Assembly: GCA_937890595.1 (NCBI GenBank)
Contig: CALADM010000020.1
Location: forward strand, 1 to 64,000
From: CAJMNU01 sp905214855
GTDB lineage: Bacteria > Bacillota > Clostridia > Lachnospirales > Lachnospiraceae
Reading direction: 5' to 3'
DNA: 64,000 nucleotides
The notes beneath the pieces are model-generated. The model was not told the origin of the DNA and searched no databases. It worked only from the letters and a program-made list of their open reading frames with translations. This document shows positions 36,187 to 45,397 of this stretch, piece after piece; the stretch's first letter is position 1; the number at the start of each line of letters is the position of its first letter. The position numbers were made by a program, and so were the translations under genes.

Positions 36187-36825
36187 TTATTCCTCTTCTT
36201 CTAATTCCTCTTGTAACTCTTCTTCCACTTCTTCACGCATTTCCATTACCTGTTCTGGATAAATTTCCGGAAGTGAAGAAACAGAACCGATCCCAAAACG
36301 GCGCAAAAATTCTTCTGTTGTGGCAAACAATGCCGGTCTTCCTGGTGCATCCATCCTTCCGGCTTCGTATACTAAGTTATATTCGATCAGACGGTTCACC
36401 GCATGATCTGATTTTACTCCTCGTATTTTTTCAATCTCCACCTTTGTAATAGGCTGGCGGTATGCAATGATCGCAAGTGTCTCCAATACAACATCGGATA
36501 AAACCTGTTTTTGCGGTTTGGATGCCACCCGTATCAGATACTCATAATACTCTCCTCTTGTACACATCTGATATCGCCCCTCCAGCTCTACGATCTGGAT
36601 TCCCCGTGCTTCTTCCTGATATCTCTTTTTCAGACGCTGTACAGCACGTTCTGCGGTATCTTCATCCTGTCCCAGTGCTGCTGCCAAATGGCTGACCTCC
36701 ACAGACTGTCCCATTGTAAAAAGAACTGCTTCCACAACATTTTCCTGCATTCTCTCATCTGTCACTGCCACTCTGCCTTTGCCCTGATCCATATCCATTC
36801 TATTATTCCATTCCTGTTCCTGCAT
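36187..36825 (-). CDS. scpB: Segregation and condensation protein B
   Basis: 212 residues. Two winged-helix domains: ENVVEAVLFTMGQSVEVSHLA (about 28-48) and VLETLAIIAYRQPITKVEIEKIRGV (about 113-137), then GRPALFATTEEFLRRFG. Ends in a Glu-rich tail. It overlaps the scpA 3' end by 23 bases. ScpB dimers with ScpA and SMC form the bacterial condensin. Confidence 0.94.
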   Translation of the reverse strand: MQEQEWNNRMDMDQGKGRVAVTDERMQENVVEAVLFTMGQSVEVSHLAAALGQDEDTAERAVQRLKKRYQEEARGIQIVELEGRYQMCTRGEYYEYLIRVASKPQKQVLSDVVLETLAIIAYRQPITKVEIEKIRGVKSDHAVNRLIEYNLVYEAGRMDAPGRPALFATTEEFLRRFGIGSVSSLPEIYPEQVMEMREEVEEELQEELEEEE

Positions 36826-37618
36826 GAAGCTCTTTCACCCTTTCTAGGATTTCTTTTTCTTCTTTCTCTGAGCCAAGTGTCTCTATCTGCATATCCCCAA
36901 ACAAACTATCCTGTGTCAGATGGATCCATCCCACCTTCATCAATTCTAAAATTGCCAGAAAGGTAACAACAACCTCAAAACGGTCTCTCTGCCCCATTAA
37001 AAATTCCCGAAAACTCCATTTTTTATGCTGTGATGCATAATAGATCAAATCATGCATCTTATCCTCCAGACTAACGGGTTCTTTCTGTATCGTACCAAAC
37101 TTGCTGCGGATCGGATCCACCTTATCTTCTTTGCGCTTTAAAACAGACTGGAAAATCTTTTCCAGCCTATCCAGTGTCACTCCGTCCAATAGCCGATCTA
37201 AATCAACCGGAGCTTCATATTTTGCTACTTCTTTTGGGATCGTCGGCTTTTTAAAAAGAACTTTTTGAGCCTTTTCTTCCCTTTCTCCCAACTCTTCTGC
37301 CATATATTTATACATCTTATATTCCAAAAGACGTGCGATCAGTTCTGCTCTTGGATCATCTTCCTCTTCCTCGTCTTCTCTTGCCTCTGCTGGCAGAAGC
37401 ATTCTTGATTTGATATCCAAAAGTGTTGCCGCCATCACCAAAAACTCACTGACCAGATTCAAATCCTGTTTCTCCATCCTGCTGACATACTCCAGATACT
37501 GGTCTGTGATCTCCACAATAGGAATATCATAAATACTTACTTTATTTTTTTCGATCAAATGGAGAAGAAGATCCAAAGGACCTTCAAACTTCTCCAATTT
37601 ATAGGAAATTTCTGCCAT
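36803..37618 (-). CDS. scpA: Segregation and condensation protein A (kleisin)
   Basis: 271 residues from the ATG at 37618 (MAEISYKLEKFEGPLDLLLH), the family's standard opening; an in-frame start 48 bases upstream is rejected. SMC-head-binding N-terminal helical domain, ATLLDIKSRMLLPAEA in the middle, and a C-terminal winged helix (ILELMKVGWIHLTQ). Kleisin subunit linking SMC heads with ScpB for chromosome condensation. Follows the metallophosphoesterase gene by about 50 bp. Confidence 0.95.
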   Translation of the reverse strand: MAEISYKLEKFEGPLDLLLHLIEKNKVSIYDIPIVEITDQYLEYVSRMEKQDLNLVSEFLVMAATLLDIKSRMLLPAEAREDEEEEDDPRAELIARLLEYKMYKYMAEELGEREEKAQKVLFKKPTIPKEVAKYEAPVDLDRLLDGVTLDRLEKIFQSVLKRKEDKVDPIRSKFGTIQKEPVSLEDKMHDLIYYASQHKKWSFREFLMGQRDRFEVVVTFLAILELMKVGWIHLTQDSLFGDMQIETLGSEKEEKEILERVKELHAGTGME

Positions 37619-37666
37619 CGTTCTGTTACTGCCTTTCTTTTCAGCATCTGCTGCTTCTAACACCAC

Positions 37667-38545
37667 TCAATCCATCTGCTGTGGCAGCAGATCGATCACC
37701 ACAAGCTGTGGTTTGTTTCCAATCCGGATATTGATGGAATGTGTTCCCAGTCCACGCCCTACCAGAAGATATTTGCCGTTTTTTTGAAAAAAGCCGGCAC
37801 ATTTAGGATGAAAGAATTGAAACTGTGGTGTCATCACCCCTCCAAGAAGAGGAAGGCGTATCGTTCCTCCATGAAAATGTCCTGAAAGAGTCAGGTCAGC
37901 CCCCCATTCTCTACATGCTCTAAAAAACAGCGGAGAATGCAAAAGAAGGATCTGAAATGCTTTTGGATCTGGTTTCCCCAATTTTTTCTCCAAATAATCT
38001 CCTCTCATGCGTGCAGGAATCCCATCCCGATAAAACTGTTCTTCCAGTTCCACAGAAGACACCATAAGCCAGTCTGTAAGCGGTAATGTTCCATTTTCAA
38101 TCTGACGTATCCCCAAATTTTTCAGTTTTTCTTTATAATATACATAAGAATCCCCATACTGATCCGGCTCTTTTTTCATTCTTGTCTCATGATTCCCGTT
38201 TGCACATACCACAGGATACGTTTGAGCAAGCACTCGAAAAAGTGCCAGAGGGACTCTGGTATCTACCTTTTTATTTTTAACCACCATCGCATCTCCACCA
38301 GACAGAATAAAATCAGGCTGTATTCTGTCAATTTCCTGCAGCAAAGGTTCGTTTTCATTTCCAAACACCTGATCGTGCAGATCTGTCAAAAATACCAGCC
38401 TGGTCTTCTTCTGGATTTTGGGGCTTTGGATGGTAAAACATTCTGTCACAAAGTGTTTTCTTTCGTAATTGGAGCGACAAAGTCCTCCGATCGCTGCTGC
38501 AGATGCCGTAAACGCCCCCACAGCAGCCCATGTCCCAATTCCCAT
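37667..38545 (-). CDS. Membrane-anchored metallophosphoesterase (calcineurin-like)
   Basis: 292 residues from the ATG at 38545, six bases after GAGAGG; an in-frame GTG at 38581 is an alternative. A short N-terminal hydrophobic segment (TWAAVGAFTASAAAIGGL) probably anchors it. Catalytic motifs: DLHD, GGDAM, GNHE, LLHSP and GHFHGG, the binuclear-metal set of YkuE/YaeI-like phosphoesterases. The gene lies between the DUF6062-like gene and scpA in one run. Substrate unknown; related enzymes act on lipid A or nucleotides. Confidence 0.88.
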   Translation of the reverse strand: MGIGTWAAVGAFTASAAAIGGLCRSNYERKHFVTECFTIQSPKIQKKTRLVFLTDLHDQVFGNENEPLLQEIDRIQPDFILSGGDAMVVKNKKVDTRVPLALFRVLAQTYPVVCANGNHETRMKKEPDQYGDSYVYYKEKLKNLGIRQIENGTLPLTDWLMVSSVELEEQFYRDGIPARMRGDYLEKKLGKPDPKAFQILLLHSPLFFRACREWGADLTLSGHFHGGTIRLPLLGGVMTPQFQFFHPKCAGFFQKNGKYLLVGRGLGTHSINIRIGNKPQLVVIDLLPQQMD

Positions 38546-38577
38546 ACCATTCCTCTCGGTCAAAAATTCTTTTTCTA

Positions 38578-39333
38578 TCACTCTTTCCTGAAAACAGGAT
38601 CTGCCGGATAACCACCTACAATCTTTTGCATGGTACGTGGTACTGCATCTTTGGAGTTCTTCCAGTCTGCATCTGCATTCCTATAATCATACTTTTCAAT
38701 AAACCAGTCAATATCTTCCTGAATACGGTCCAGATTCTCTGACATCTTTTGGTAAAGCAGCAAAACAATCTTTTCCTTCTCTGCGCCATCCAGTTTTTGT
38801 TCACATTTCTCCAAAACCTGTGCAAAATGATGCATACACATTCCTTTTGACTGTTCTATTTTTTTCAGGAATTCCCCGTCCTGTTTTACCATATAGATAA
38901 AAGTATCAAGATATCTCTGATATGTCATATCCATTCTCTGGCAAATATAGCAATGACTTTCCTGTTCTTTGATAAAACGGATCGGTTCAGGAAGTTTTCC
39001 CTCCTCTGTTTTTTTCCATTTGGATAAAAAACTCTTTTTTTCAGGAGAATATTCTTTCATCCTCTCTTTCAGATTCTGATTCAGATACTTCATACGGGTC
39101 TTTAAAATCCACGCATTTCCCAAATAATTTCCATAATCATACATTTTTTTGGTATGTACTCTGCAAAATCCAATCTGATCTGTCTGTTCTCTTATGTCGC
39201 TTTCCATATAGGAAGATCCAAGTACAAAGGAAATCGTATCCTGTTCCAATTTTCTTTCCAAATAACAGAATGGACACTCATCTCCTGCTTTCCATGCATC
39301 GTTTACATCAATGGTATATAGTTTTTCTTTCAT
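38578..39333 (-). CDS. DUF6062-like Cys/His-rich protein
   Basis: 251 residues from the ATG at 39333 (MKEKLYTID), with GGAAGGA upstream. Cys/His pairs are spread through the protein: CPFCYLE near 20, GFCRVHTKK near 55, CYICQR near 130 and CMHHFAQ near 165, suggesting a zinc-binding fold. Mostly helical. No known function. First gene of the run that continues with the phosphoesterase and scpAB. Confidence 0.75.
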   Translation of the reverse strand: MKEKLYTIDVNDAWKAGDECPFCYLERKLEQDTISFVLGSSYMESDIREQTDQIGFCRVHTKKMYDYGNYLGNAWILKTRMKYLNQNLKERMKEYSPEKKSFLSKWKKTEEGKLPEPIRFIKEQESHCYICQRMDMTYQRYLDTFIYMVKQDGEFLKKIEQSKGMCMHHFAQVLEKCEQKLDGAEKEKIVLLLYQKMSENLDRIQEDIDWFIEKYDYRNADADWKNSKDAVPRTMQKIVGGYPADPVFRKE

Positions 39334-39423
39334 GTTTCGTTCCTTCCGCCCCACAAACACTCTTTTATGGTTCTCTTTTTTCTTCCCTTATCCTACAACG
39401 CAAAGAAAGTCCCTGTCAAGACA

Positions 39424-41088
39424 TCATGACTGCTGCCAGATACCAAATTGATCTACTTTATATCCATCCGGAGTTACGCCATTGGTAAACAGTTTTCCAT
39501 CTTCTGTCAGATAATACCACTGTCCATTCGTCTGTACCCAACATTTCTTTTTCATGATACCACTTTGTCCAAAATAATACCATGATTCTTTGTTGACATT
39601 TTTCCATCCAGTCGCCATATATCCGTCTGTATCAAACAAATATATGTTATCATCAATGTTCATCCAGATGTTTTTTACAAAATTTCCTGTCTCATTTACA
39701 AAGTACCAGCCATACTCGTTCTTTTTCCATTCACCCTGATGTATTTCCCCACTTTGTTCTTTTTTCTGGAATGCCTGATCGAATCCGTAGTCCAACATCG
39801 CCTTGGTATCCTGATAATGGGTCTGTTTGCTCTTTAAAACAACTGCGACCAAACGTGTTCCTTCTCTCTCCACACACGTTACAAGTGTATTGCCTGCCTT
39901 GGAAGTATATCCTGTCTTTCCTCCAATCACTCCCTCATAATAACGGGAATCATTTTTAAAGAACATCTTATGCCCCAGTGTGATCGTTCTCTCTGTAGTG
40001 ACCTTTTTCAAAGCTGGGATCTTATATGTCAGCGTACTGTTGATCTTACAAAGCTCACTGTTTTTAAATGCCTCTGCTGCGATCAATGCCATATCATGCG
40101 GAGTTGTATAATGATTGGTATCATTTAACCCATGTGGATTGACAAAATTGGTATTACGGCATCCGATGGCTTTCGCCCTGTCATTCATCATTTTGGCAAA
40201 ATCTGCCTCGGATCCGGCTACATGTTCTGCTAACCCCGCTGCCACATCATTTGCTGACTTTAATAATAAAGCATATAAACTGTCTCGCACTGTCAGCTGA
40301 TCTCCCTCTGTGAGTCCAAGCTTTACTGCTCCAGATTCCAGATGACCCACAGCAGAAGAATGATAGGTCACAACATCATCCAATTTACAGTTTTCTAAAA
40401 CCAAAAGCGCTGTCATCAACTTCGTGATGCTTGCAGGATAAAAATGGTTTCCTGCATTCTTTTCAAACAGTGTCTCACCGGTTGTCGCATTATACAGATA
40501 AGCACCCTCAGACTGAACAGTGGGTTTGGAAAGACTTTGGCTGTTTCCCTTATAATCTTTTGTCACATATAAAAGTGCCTTCTCTGGAGTAGATCCATCC
40601 CTTACGGTCTGCTGAGGGGAAGTATTTCCTGTATTTTCTGGAGTTTGTGGGGATGTTGTAGAACTGCTGCCTGATCCCGGTCCCTGAGAAGGCGATGCCC
40701 CTGTGCTTCCTGTTCCTGGATTCTGTGCATTTCCCATACTTCCTGCATTGCTCTGATTTCCAGGCTTCCCTGCCCCCGGAACCTGCTCTGCATTGGAATT
40801 CCCTGAATTGCCATTTGTCGTATTTCCTCCCGGCACATTAGAATTTGTCTGACTGCCGTTAGGAGACTGTGTATGACTCTGATTTGTTCCCCCCATCTGT
40901 GTTCCCTCTGTTCCAGCCATAGGAAGCCCATTGGTACTATTCATCTGATTGTTATTACTTCCTGTATTTCCAGCATTTTGACCAGAAGGTCCTTCTAAAG
41001 AAATCTGTGTGTCAGCGTATACATACAGTGGCTGTGAAACCAACAGCGCAGCCGCAATCATACAGGTTAAAACTCTTGTTTTTCTCAT
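39424..41088 (-). CDS. D-alanyl-D-alanine carboxypeptidase with wall-binding repeats
   Basis: 554 residues. Signal peptide, then a long Gly/Ser/Asn/Thr-rich low-complexity linker (about 28-165), then the peptidase S11 domain with SITK (catalytic Ser in PASITKLMTALLV), SAN (KSANDVA) and KTG (GGKTGYTSKAG). The last 100 residues carry aromatic repeats (YGWYFVNETGNFVKNIW, SWYYFGQSGIMKKKCW, QWYYLTEDGKLFTNG) of the choline/cell-wall-binding type. It trims peptidoglycan stem peptides outside the membrane. The placement of the linker before the enzyme domain is unusual. Confidence 0.9.
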   Translation of the reverse strand: MRKTRVLTCMIAAALLVSQPLYVYADTQISLEGPSGQNAGNTGSNNNQMNSTNGLPMAGTEGTQMGGTNQSHTQSPNGSQTNSNVPGGNTTNGNSGNSNAEQVPGAGKPGNQSNAGSMGNAQNPGTGSTGASPSQGPGSGSSSTTSPQTPENTGNTSPQQTVRDGSTPEKALLYVTKDYKGNSQSLSKPTVQSEGAYLYNATTGETLFEKNAGNHFYPASITKLMTALLVLENCKLDDVVTYHSSAVGHLESGAVKLGLTEGDQLTVRDSLYALLLKSANDVAAGLAEHVAGSEADFAKMMNDRAKAIGCRNTNFVNPHGLNDTNHYTTPHDMALIAAEAFKNSELCKINSTLTYKIPALKKVTTERTITLGHKMFFKNDSRYYEGVIGGKTGYTSKAGNTLVTCVEREGTRLVAVVLKSKQTHYQDTKAMLDYGFDQAFQKKEQSGEIHQGEWKKNEYGWYFVNETGNFVKNIWMNIDDNIYLFDTDGYMATGWKNVNKESWYYFGQSGIMKKKCWVQTNGQWYYLTEDGKLFTNGVTPDGYKVDQFGIWQQS

Positions 41089-41410
41089 TCTATCAAACTG
41101 CCACAGTCTTCTGCCTTTCCAACAAAAAACTGTGACATTTCCCCTTTCTTATGTGTTATATTATTCTCTCTTTCTCGTTCTTTCGTTCATCATACTGTAT
41201 CACATCATCTTAAAACTGCAAAAACGCAGACATTTGTAAAGCTCATTATACCATATTTTTGTATGCTGAAAAGTGACAATTTCCTTAATAATACAATTTA
41301 TCAAAAAGCAGCCCCTGACCGCCATAGCGACCAAGGGCTGCAAATATTCTTTTATTTAACCTGTTAATATATTGTTCTAAACAATATCCACACTTTACAC
41401 ACTTTGTAGA
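41089..41410. other. 322-bp gene-free stretch between the carboxypeptidase and fucO
   Basis: AT-rich. It holds upstream sequence for the - strand carboxypeptidase gene (no convincing -10/-35 seen), the fucO terminator (41303-41341) and an 8-bp inverted repeat ATATTGTT / AACAATAT (41369-41387) between the fucO stop and its terminator. Nothing else recognised. Confidence 0.6.
41303..41341 (-). terminator. Rho-independent terminator of fucO
   Basis: On the - strand a 15-bp stem (41327-41341 with 41308-41322), complete if three G-U pairs are allowed, a 4-base loop TATG, then TTTTT. The wobble pairs work only in the - strand RNA, which fixes its direction. Confidence 0.85.
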
Positions 41411-42559
41411 TTACATCAGGGATTTGTACAATGCAATGATGTCTTCCAGTGTCGGATCTTTCGGGTTTCCTGGTGTGCAGGCATCTTTGATTGCAGATTC
41501 TGCTAAGAATGTAACATCCTCTTCTTTTACAATCTCTTTCAGATCAGCCGGAATACCTACATCCTGAGACAGTTTCTTTACTGCATCTACAGCTGCCTTG
41601 CGGTATTCTTCCTGAGTCATGTTTTCTGTTCCTTCTACACCCATTGCCTTTGCGATCGCACGGTACTTCTCACCTGTTGCATCTGCATTATATTCCATGA
41701 TAGTTGGAAGCAGGATTGCATTTGCAACACCATGTGGTGTATCATATACAGCTCCTAAGGCATGTGCCATAGAATGTACGATTCCAAGACCTACATTAGA
41801 GAATCCCATACCAGCTACATACTGAGCCAGTGCCATTCCCTCACGACCTTCATTGGTATTTGCAACAGCACCTCTTAAATGTTTTGCGATCATCTCAATT
41901 GCTGTGATATGGAACATGTCTGTCATCTCCCATGCTCCCTTGGTAATATAACCTTCGATCGCATGAGTCAGAGCATCCATACCAGTAGCTGCTGTCAGAC
42001 CTTTTGGCATAGAAGCCATCATCTCAGGATCAACCACTGCGATAACCGGAATATCATGTGTATCTACACATACAAATTTACGTTTCTTTTCTACATCAGT
42101 GATTACATAGTTGATGGTAACTTCTGCGGCTGTACCTGCTGTTGTAGGAACTGCGATGATCGGAACACATGGTTTCTTTGTAGGAGCAACGCCCTCAAGA
42201 CTTCTCACATCAGCAAATTCTGGATTATTGATAATGATACCTACTGCTTTTGCAGTATCCATAGAAGAACCACCACCGATTGCGATGATGTAATCTGCTC
42301 CTGCATTCTTATATGCCTCTACACCAGTCTGTACATTCTCAATTGTTGGGTTTGGTTTGATATTAGAATATAATTCATAAGCCAGACCTGCATCATCCAA
42401 AAGTTTTGTCACTTTTCCTGTCACACCAAATTTTACCAGATCTGGGTCAGAACATACAAATGCCTTCTGAAAACCTCTTCTCTGTGCCTCTTCTACGATA
42501 GCGGAGATTGCTCCGGCTCCATGATATGATGTTTCATTTAATACAATTCTGTTTGCCAT
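41411..42559 (-). CDS. fucO: Lactaldehyde reductase / iron-containing alcohol dehydrogenase
   Basis: 382 residues from the ATG at 42559 (MANRIVLNETSYHGAGAISA), nine bases after AAGGAG; the longer frame is not coding. Group III alcohol dehydrogenase with GGGSSMDTAKAVGIIINNPE, PTTAGTAAEVTINYVITD, and His metal ligands in ALTHAIEGYI, IVHSMAHALGA and DTPHGVANA. Very close in pattern to Escherichia coli FucO across its whole length. It reduces lactaldehyde to 1,2-propanediol with NADH during fucose or rhamnose fermentation. No fucose or rhamnose genes are adjacent, so the physiological substrate is open. Confidence 0.92.
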   Translation of the reverse strand: MANRIVLNETSYHGAGAISAIVEEAQRRGFQKAFVCSDPDLVKFGVTGKVTKLLDDAGLAYELYSNIKPNPTIENVQTGVEAYKNAGADYIIAIGGGSSMDTAKAVGIIINNPEFADVRSLEGVAPTKKPCVPIIAVPTTAGTAAEVTINYVITDVEKKRKFVCVDTHDIPVIAVVDPEMMASMPKGLTAATGMDALTHAIEGYITKGAWEMTDMFHITAIEMIAKHLRGAVANTNEGREGMALAQYVAGMGFSNVGLGIVHSMAHALGAVYDTPHGVANAILLPTIMEYNADATGEKYRAIAKAMGVEGTENMTQEEYRKAAVDAVKKLSQDVGIPADLKEIVKEEDVTFLAESAIKDACTPGNPKDPTLEDIIALYKSLM

Positions 42560-42635
42560 TCTCTTTTCTCCTTTACTGTTATGCTTTATACTCCACTTGC
42601 CTGATATGATACACAACTTTTTTGTTCCTGTTGAG

Positions 42636-42692
42636 TTCGTGAAATACTTATCAAACATGTTCATTATACCATAGTTCCTTATAAAAATATAG
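42636..42692 (-). promoter_or_regulatory. Likely fucO promoter with a weak Rex-like site
   Basis: On the - strand: -10 TATAAT (42664-42669), a poor -35 TATATT (42687-42692) at 17 bp. Just downstream, TTTGATAAGTATTTCACGAA (42636-42655) resembles two halves of the NADH-sensor Rex operator, but only loosely. Inference only. Confidence 0.4.
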
Positions 42693-42740
42693 TAAAATCT
42701 TGCTTTTTTACCCCGTATTTTATCTTTTTTTGCTATATTT

Positions 42741-43208
42741 TTAAATTGTCTTGCTATATTTTTGCAGCATTTCTTCTGCTTCACTCTCCCCATAAACCTG
42801 AATTCCCATATTTCGCAGTTTCTCCGCTGTCACACCCTCTCCCACAATAGTAGTGTGCGAAAAACTCCCATCATAAATTTCCCTACTCCCACAGGATGGA
42901 CTTCTCTCTTTCAGGATCGCTGCCTGACAGTGATACAGTTTCGCCAGCCGAAGAGCCTCTTCTGCTCCTCTCTCATATTCTTTTGTCACATCTCTCCCGT
43001 CTGCTGTCACAACACACACATCTGCATCCTCTGACCCACTCTTTCTCTCCGCCGGAACTCTTGGCGTCGGCAGTCCTCCCAGTTGTTCCGGACATACTGG
43101 TATAAAATGGATATCAGGATAGCGCTCCAGCCATCCATAATTTTTTCCTTCTTTGCCATCGTATCGACATGCCACACCTAAAAGACACGCACTGACTAAT
43201 ATGTTCAT
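42741..43208 (-). CDS. DUF523 family protein
   Basis: 155 residues, RBS AAGGAAAGG upstream. Family pattern MNILVSACLLGVACRYDG at the start, PVCPEQLGGLPTPRVPAE (about 37-54), and ILKERSPSCGSREIYDG (about 97-113). Conserved cysteines in CLLG, CPEQ and SPSCG suggest a metal or redox centre. Function unknown. Alone between fucO and the DUF378 gene. Confidence 0.88.
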   Translation of the reverse strand: MNILVSACLLGVACRYDGKEGKNYGWLERYPDIHFIPVCPEQLGGLPTPRVPAERKSGSEDADVCVVTADGRDVTKEYERGAEEALRLAKLYHCQAAILKERSPSCGSREIYDGSFSHTTIVGEGVTAEKLRNMGIQVYGESEAEEMLQKYSKTI

Positions 43209-43268
43209 ATTCCCTTTCCTATCCTTTCCTTTGTATTTCTATCACATGATACCAGAATCACCTGAACT

Positions 43269-43318
43269 AAAAAACACACGCCATATTGCAACCATCGCAT
43301 ATATGACGTGTGTTGGGG
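43269..43318 (-). terminator. Terminator after the DUF378 gene
   Basis: Inverted repeat with outer arms CACACG (43275-43280) / CGTGTG (43307-43312) and inner ATAT arms, interrupted stem; on the - strand it is followed by TTTTTT. It lies between the DUF378 stop and the DUF523 start. Confidence 0.65.
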
Positions 43319-43346
43319 CAGGTATACCATTACAAAACTGAGAGAA

Positions 43347-43550
43347 TTATGCTTCCCTGCTGTCTCTTCCCATAAATGTGAAAAGATAAAGTCCACAGAT
43401 CCCTACCAGAATATAGATGATCCTTGCAACCCACGGGATTCCTCCAAAGAGAAATGTAACCAGATTAAAATTAAACAAACCGACCAGCCCCCAGTTAAGA
43501 GTTCCGATGATCGCAATGCTCAACGCTGCTATATCGAATCCTTTTCCCAT
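43347..43550 (-). CDS. DUF378 small membrane protein
   Basis: 67 residues from the ATG at 43550 (MGKGFDIAALSIAIIGTLNW), eight bases after AAAGGAGG; a longer frame has no RBS. Two membrane segments, with the family motifs GTLNWGLVGLFNFNLV and YILVGICGLYLF. Function unknown. Confidence 0.85.
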   Translation of the reverse strand: MGKGFDIAALSIAIIGTLNWGLVGLFNFNLVTFLFGGIPWVARIIYILVGICGLYLFTFMGRDSREA

Positions 43551-43672
43551 ACGCTGTACCTCCTTTTCTTTACGCCTTTTATCTGGCTTTTCACGTTTAG
43601 AATATCCCAAACAGGCACAGACTATGCAAAAGACTCCATTGCATCTCCCAATTTCTTAACCTATATCCACTT

Positions 43673-44440
43673 TTATCCCAAAAGATCTTTTAATTTTTTT
43701 TCAATATATCCATTTCCTGCAATAATGTCAGAGGGGTGTTCTATGGAAACTTCTCCTCCCTGATATGCGATCACATGTCCTCCTGCCTCTGACACCAACA
43801 AGAGACCAGCTGCGTAATCCCATGGATTTAAATGTTTTTCAAAAAATCCATCCAATCTTCCACATGCTACATATGCCAGATCCAACGCTGCCGATCCACT
43901 TCTTCTGATATCCTGACATTCTGTAAACACTTTCTGAAAAATTGGAAAATTATACTTTGCCCATTCCTTATAATATGGACTAGTTCCAATAGAGATCAAA
44001 CTCTCTTCCAGTGTCTCGATATGGCTGACATGGATTTTTTCATCATTGAGCATTGCTCCTTTTCCTTTTACAGCATAAAACACATCATTGGTATATGGAT
44101 GATATATAATTCCAACTTTGATCTCTCCCTCTTCATAATACGCAAGAGAAACCACACAGTGTTGATATCCATGGATCAGATTCGTTGTCCCATCTGCAGG
44201 ATCTAAGATCCAGAGAGGTTTGGAGAAATCAATAGAAGTATTGTCTTTCTCTTCTCCCATAAACTGTACCTGAGGATATTGTGCATACAATTCCTGATTT
44301 AGAAAATCCTGTACCGCAGTATCTATTTCCGTGACATAATCTGCCGCTCCCTTTCGATGGTAACGTCTTGCTGCATCTGTGTTCATAAATAAACTGCGTG
44401 TTTTTTTCACAATTTCAATTGTTTTTCGAATCTGAATCAT
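43673..44440 (-). CDS. Inositol monophosphatase family phosphatase
   Basis: 255 residues from the ATG at 44440, nine bases after AAAGGGG. Metal-binding and catalytic motifs: GEE (near 63-65), WILDPADGTTNLIHG (about 77-91; the family DPIDGTxNF) and WDYAAGLLLVSEAGG (about 205-219). Acts on a sugar- or inositol-phosphate, or on 3'-phosphoadenosine-5'-phosphate; the exact substrate cannot be told. Not closely linked to neighbouring genes. Confidence 0.9.
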   Translation of the reverse strand: MIQIRKTIEIVKKTRSLFMNTDAARRYHRKGAADYVTEIDTAVQDFLNQELYAQYPQVQFMGEEKDNTSIDFSKPLWILDPADGTTNLIHGYQHCVVSLAYYEEGEIKVGIIYHPYTNDVFYAVKGKGAMLNDEKIHVSHIETLEESLISIGTSPYYKEWAKYNFPIFQKVFTECQDIRRSGSAALDLAYVACGRLDGFFEKHLNPWDYAAGLLLVSEAGGHVIAYQGGEVSIEHPSDIIAGNGYIEKKLKDLLG

Positions 44441-44604
44441 CTGAATATCCCCTTTATCTTTATCATTTTTAATATTGCCAGCTATCCCCAACAAACCTTT
44501 ACCGCAGAGGAGTTTATGCTCTCATCGTAATTTTTACCGACTTCTATTTAGCATATCACAATTTAGCCGATCAATACTATCTCTTATATTCACAAAAAAT
44601 CGGG

Positions 44605-45318
44605 CTATTCACGTCCTTTTTTTATTTGTCTGATCATAAAAAACACAATTGCAGCTGAAAAAACAACTCCAAGCACCCGCCGTGACATCTTTTCCATAAG
44701 CCACCATGCTTCCCCTGATATCGTAAAAAATAAGGAACACAAGTTCGCAGCCATATGTCCAAGCATTGGTAGAAACACTCCCTTTCCTTTTTCTGCCAGC
44801 CATGCAAATAAAAATCCCATGACCCCTGCATAAACCCCTTGGATCATTTCTCCATGATATATTCCAAACATAATAGAAGAAAAAAGTGCTGCTGGGAAAA
44901 AGTTCATACTTTCTCTTAAACGTAAAAATCCCATTCCTCTAAAAACCAATTCCTCTGCTGCCGGAATGGCAATTCCTGCCGTTAAGATCTGTATCACAAA
45001 CTGGCTCTGATAAATTTCTTTTGATGTCTCATCTGATACCCCAGAAAGAAGGAGTAAATTTAAAAACAAACACAATGCGGCTGACAACACGCCTGCCTGC
45101 AAACTGATCGAAACTTTGGGAATCCCCATAGTTCTCTCTTTTCTGTAAAAATACAATAAAATCAGGGATGATGCAGCAGCTCCCTCCAGCATCACAATTG
45201 CCTGTTCCTGATGCATCACTTCCCCCCATGTGTAAAAGAGGGAAGCGACACACACATAAATGATATATGGATATATCACACGAAAACTAAGGCGCAGTGC
45301 CTGTTTCCAATCTGTCAT
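44605..45318 (-). CDS. CPBP family intramembrane protease
   Basis: 237 residues, seven to eight membrane segments. Signature EELVFRGMGFLRLRE (EExxxR, catalytic Glu pair) followed by FGIYHGEMIQGVYAGVMGFLFAWL and GHMAANL with the two conserved His regions. Such Abi/CAAX-type proteases process prenylated or peptide substrates and sometimes give bacteriocin immunity; no bacteriocin gene was seen nearby. The start has only a weak RBS. Confidence 0.88.
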   Translation of the reverse strand: MTDWKQALRLSFRVIYPYIIYVCVASLFYTWGEVMHQEQAIVMLEGAAASSLILLYFYRKERTMGIPKVSISLQAGVLSAALCLFLNLLLLSGVSDETSKEIYQSQFVIQILTAGIAIPAAEELVFRGMGFLRLRESMNFFPAALFSSIMFGIYHGEMIQGVYAGVMGFLFAWLAEKGKGVFLPMLGHMAANLCSLFFTISGEAWWLMEKMSRRVLGVVFSAAIVFFMIRQIKKGRE

Positions 45319-45397
45319 TCCTATCTAACCTGCCTTTAATCCTATTTTCCTGTCCTCATTCTCCAACTTCTATCTTGAGGCTCATTCCGATCCTATC

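Noticed and set aside
41369..41387. Inverted repeat ATATTGTT/AACAATAT as a Rex or other operator for fucO
   Set aside because: It lies downstream of the fucO stop codon and upstream of its terminator, so it cannot act as that gene's operator; probably incidental.
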